A stretch of DNA of 64,000 nucleotides, taken from Elmis aenea (lineage: Eukaryota; Arthropoda; Insecta; Coleoptera; Elmidae). This document shows, one piece after another, positions 61,003-64,000 of this stretch. Below the pieces are notes generated by a model, which had not been told where the DNA came from, ran no database searches, and saw only the letters and a list, made by a program, of their open reading frames with translations. The stretch spans positions 310,001-374,000 of the forward strand of contig CANTFG010000257.1 of NCBI GenBank assembly GCA_947652605.1, given 5' to 3'. Both the position numbers and the translations under genes were made by a program. Each line of letters opens with the position of its first letter. The first letter of the stretch is position 1.

Positions 61003-64000
61003 TTTTAAGTAAGCCTGTTTGGAAGGGAGCAATTTGTAATTTTGGCAAGAATAAAATAAATGCGTTTGCGAAGCACGCAAAAACGGGTGGTTTTATTTTT
61101 CCAAAATTCATACCACATTTTGAGATACATAAACATAACGTGCCCTATCAATTTCAAAATTGTGACTCGTGTCGTTTTCATTTTAAGTAAGCCTGTTTGG
61201 AAGGGAGCAATTTGTAATTTTGGCAAGAATAAAATAAATGCGTTTGCGAAGCACGCAAAAACGGGTGGTTTTATTTTTCCAAAATTTATACCACATTTTG
61301 AGATACATAAACATAACGTGCCCTATCAATTTCAAAATTGTGACTCGTGTCGTTTTCATTTTAAGTAAGCCTGTTTGGAAGGGAGCAATTTGTAATTTTG
61401 GCAAGAATAAAATAAATGCGTTTGCGAAGCACGCAAAAACGGGTGGTTTTATTTTTCCAAAATTTATACCACATTTTGAGATACATAAACATAACGTGCC
61501 CTATCAATTTCAAAATTGTGACTCGTGTCGTTTTCATTTTAAGTAAGCCTGTTTGGAAGGGAGCAATTTGTAATTTTGGCAAGAATAAAATAAATGCGTT
61601 TGCGAAGCACGCAAAAACGGGTGGTTTTATTTTTCCAAAATTTATACCACATTTTGAGATACATAAACATAACGTGCCCTATCAATTTCAAAATTGTGAC
61701 TCGTGTCGTTTTCATTTTAAGTAAGCCTGTTTGGAAGGGAGCAATTTGTAATTTTGGCAAGAATAAAATAAATGCGTTTGCGAAGCACGCAAAAACGGGT
61801 GGTTTTATTTTTCCAAAATTTATACCACATTTTGAGATACTTATACACAACGTGCCCTATCAATTTCAAAATTGTGACTCGTGTCGTTTTCATTTTAAGT
61901 AAGCCTGTTTAAAAGGGAGCAATTTTTAATTTTGGCAAGAATAAAATAAATGCGTTTGCGAAGCACGCAAAAACGGGTGGTTTTATTTTTCCAAAATTTA
62001 TACCACATTTTGAGATACATAAACATAACGTGCCCTATCAATTTCAAAATTGTGACTCGTGTCGTTTTCATTTTAAGTAAGCCTGTTTGGAAGGGAGCAA
62101 TTTGTAATTTTGGCAAGAATAAAATAAATGCGTTTGCGAAGCACGCAAAAACGGGTGGTTTTATTTTTCCAAAATTTATACCACATTTTGAGATACTTAT
62201 ACATAACGTGCCCTATCAATTTCAAAAATGTGACTCGTGTCGTTTTCATTTTGAGTAAGCCTGTTTGGAAGGGAGCAATTTGTAATTTTGGCAAGAATAA
62301 AATAAATGCGTTTGCGAAGCACGCAAAAACGGGTGGTTTTATTTTTCCAAAATTTATACCACATTTTGAGATACATAAACATAACGTGCCCTATCAATTT
62401 CAAAATTGTGACTCGTGTCGTTTTCATTTTAAGTAAGCCTGTTTGGAAGGGAGCAATTTGTAATTTTGGCAAGAATAAAATAAATGCGTTTGCGAAGCAC
62501 GCAAAAACGGGTGGTTTTATTTTTCCAAAATTTATACCACATTTTGAGATACATAAACATAACGTGCCCTATCAATTTCAAAATTGTGGCTCGTGTCGTT
62601 TTCATTTTAAGTAAGCCTGTTTGGAAGGGAGCAATTTGTAATTTTGGCAAGAATAAAATAAATGCGTTTGCGAAGCACGCAAAAACGGGTGGTTTTATTT
62701 TTCCAAAATTTATACCACATTTTGAGATACATAAACATAACGTGCCCTATCAATTTCAAAATTGTGGCTCGTGTCGTTTTCATTTTAAGTAAGCCTGTTT
62801 GGAAGGGAGCAATTTGTAATTTTGGCAAGAATAAAATAAATGCGTTTGCGAAGCACGCAAAAACGGGTGGTTTTATTTTTCCAAAATTTATACCACATTT
62901 TGAGATACATAAACATAACGTGCCCTATCAATTTCAAAATTGTGACTCGTGTCGTTTTCATTTTAAGTAAGCCTGTTTGGAAGGGAGCAATTTGTAATTT
63001 TGGCAAGAATAAAATAAATGCGTTTGCGAAGCACGCAAAAACGGGTGGTTTTATTTTTCCAAAATTTATACCACATTTTGAGATACATAAACATAACGTG
63101 CCCTATCAATTTCAAAATTGTAGCTCGTGTCGTTTTCATTTTAAGTAAGCCTGTTTGGAAGGGAGCAATTTGTAATTTTGGCAAGAATAAAATAAATGCG
63201 TTTGCGAAGCACGCAAAAACGGGTGGTTTTATTTTTCCAAAATTTATACCACATTTTGAAATACATAAACATAACGTGCCCTATCAGTTTCAAAATTGTG
63301 ACTCGTGTCGTTTTCATTTTAAGTAAGCCTGTTTGGAAGGGAGCAATTTGTAATTTTGGCAAGAATAAAATAAATGCGTTTGCGAAGCACGCAAAAACGG
63401 GTGGTTTTATTTTTCCAAAATTTATACCACATTTTGAGATACATAAACATAACGTGCCCTATCAATTTCAAAATTGTGGCTCGTGTCGTTTTCATTTTAA
63501 GTAAGCCTGTTTGGAAGGGAGCAATTTGTAATTTTGGCAAGAATAAAATAAATGCGTTTGCGAAGCACGCAAAAACGGGTGGTTTTATTTTTCCAAAATT
63601 TATACCACATTTTGAGATACATAAACATAACGTGCCCTATCAATTTCAAAATTGTGACTCGTGTCGTTTTCATTTTAAGTAAGCCTGTTTGGAAGGGAGC
63701 AATTTGTAATTTTGGCAAGAATAAAATAAATGCGTTTGCGAAGCACGCAAAAACGGGTGGTTTTATTTTTCCAAAATTTATACCACATTTTGAGATACAT
63801 AAACATAACGTGCCCTATCAATTTCAAAATTGTGACTCGTGTCGTTTTCATTTTAAGTAAGCCTGTTTGGAAGGGAGCAATTTGTAATTTTGGCAAGAAT
63901 AAAATAAATGCGTTTGCGAAGCACGCAAAAACGGGTGGTTTTATTTTTCCAAAATTCATACCACATTTTGAGATACATAAACATAACGTGCCCTATCAAT
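61003..64000 (+). repeat. Sat2 right part, near-consensus monomers
   Basis: Almost uniform monomers in the original spacing. Subtype monomers occur near 61,840 (CTTATACAC), 61,910 (TTTAAAAGGG) and 62,196 (CTTATACAT). GTGGCTCG monomers lie near 62,586, 62,764 and 63,476, with a single GTAGCTCG at 63,119. TTTGAAATAC with CAGTTTCAAA near 63,255-63,285 copies the variant pair seen near 54,813-54,841. The array continues out of the window. Confidence 0.8.

Larger units (their letters stand above)
47925..64000 (+). repeat. Sat2: 178-bp satellite array, about 90 monomers
   Basis: Continuous head-to-tail array, period 178 bp, all in one orientation and open at the right window edge. Taking TTTTAAGTAA as monomer start (47,931 is the first), one monomer has about 60 G/C of 178 (34%), richer than Sat1. 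It contains a GC-rich core, TTTGCGAAGCACGCAAAAAC followed by GGGTGG. Subtypes are marked by CTTATACAC or CTTATACAT instead of CATAAACAT, TTTAAAAGGG, GCAAACTG or GCAAATTG, TAAGCTTG, GTGGCTCG, AATACGTTT and ACCGTGCC. A 102-codon frame on the plus strand and a 73-codon frame on the minus strand recur in almost every monomer, because they are carried along by homogenisation; I do not call them genes. No homology to Sat1 is apparent beyond AAAACGG. I do not recognise the family. Confidence 0.97.

Noticed and set aside
60804..61190. Longer 128-codon plus-strand frame spanning the truncated Sat2 monomer as a fusion gene
   Set aside because: It arises only because the 100-bp deletion changes the register between two satellite copies. 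It contains the same satellite translation repeated.
47988..63960. Repeated 102-codon and 73-codon frames as protein genes
   Set aside because: They recur every 178 bp on both strands and overlap one another and their own neighbours. They read the same monomer in two registers and have no recognisable domain. Variants such as ATTAATTTC truncate them, and AATACGTTT removes the start. They are by-products of a homogenised repeat.
1..64000. CRISPR array
   Set aside because: Repeats are directly adjacent with no unique spacers, the units are 150 and 178 bp, and there are no cas genes.
1..64000. Telomeric repeats, rRNA, tRNA, or remnants of retroelements
   Set aside because: No short telomere-like unit, no rRNA or tRNA signature and no long terminal repeats or target-site duplications were seen. 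All sequence is accounted for by the two monomers.

Overview
The whole 64-kb window is satellite DNA. I find no gene, no RNA gene and no recognisable transposon. It looks like a pericentromeric or centromeric (or other heterochromatic) array from a eukaryotic chromosome. The evidence is two long head-to-tail tandem arrays with nucleosome-sized monomers, high monomer identity and nested higher-order repeats (HORs). I do not recognise either monomer. An insect, a nematode and a plant are all possible, and I make no species call.

Layout: (1) Positions 1-47,926 hold Sat1, about 319 monomers of 150 bp, roughly 22% G+C by hand count of one monomer. There are two main monomer classes: A, with CATACGAT after the leading CGGCT, and B, with CGTTACAT or TGTTACAT there. 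A minor class C has AATACGAT. Patterns of diagnostic variants show a patchwork of local HORs whose period changes along the array: 2,999, 1,199, 1,350/1,200/1,500, 899 (and 1,798), 5,096 and 2,398, 1,050, 899, 749 and 600 bp. One block near 43.5-45 kb is a copy of a block near 13.7-15.1 kb, 29,832 bp away. (2) At 47,925/47,926 Sat1 switches abruptly, through a 2-bp TT overlap, to Sat2. (3) Positions 47,925-64,000 hold Sat2, about 90 monomers of 178 bp, roughly 34% G+C, in one orientation, with a 3,560-bp (20-monomer) duplication and one internally deleted 78-bp monomer at 60,925-61,002. Both arrays run off the window.

No genes act together here. The possible functions are structural: phased A-tracts (predicted curvature) in Sat1, and short dyads in both satellites (each has one with 6-bp arms and a 5-bp spacer), set in monomers near nucleosome length. 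Open reading frames in Sat2 recur in nearly every monomer on both strands only because the monomer is homogenised, and I do not call them genes. All HOR statements come from reading shared rare variants by eye. A dot-plot or monomer clustering would refine the block edges, and assembly error is a real alternative for several of the structural oddities.
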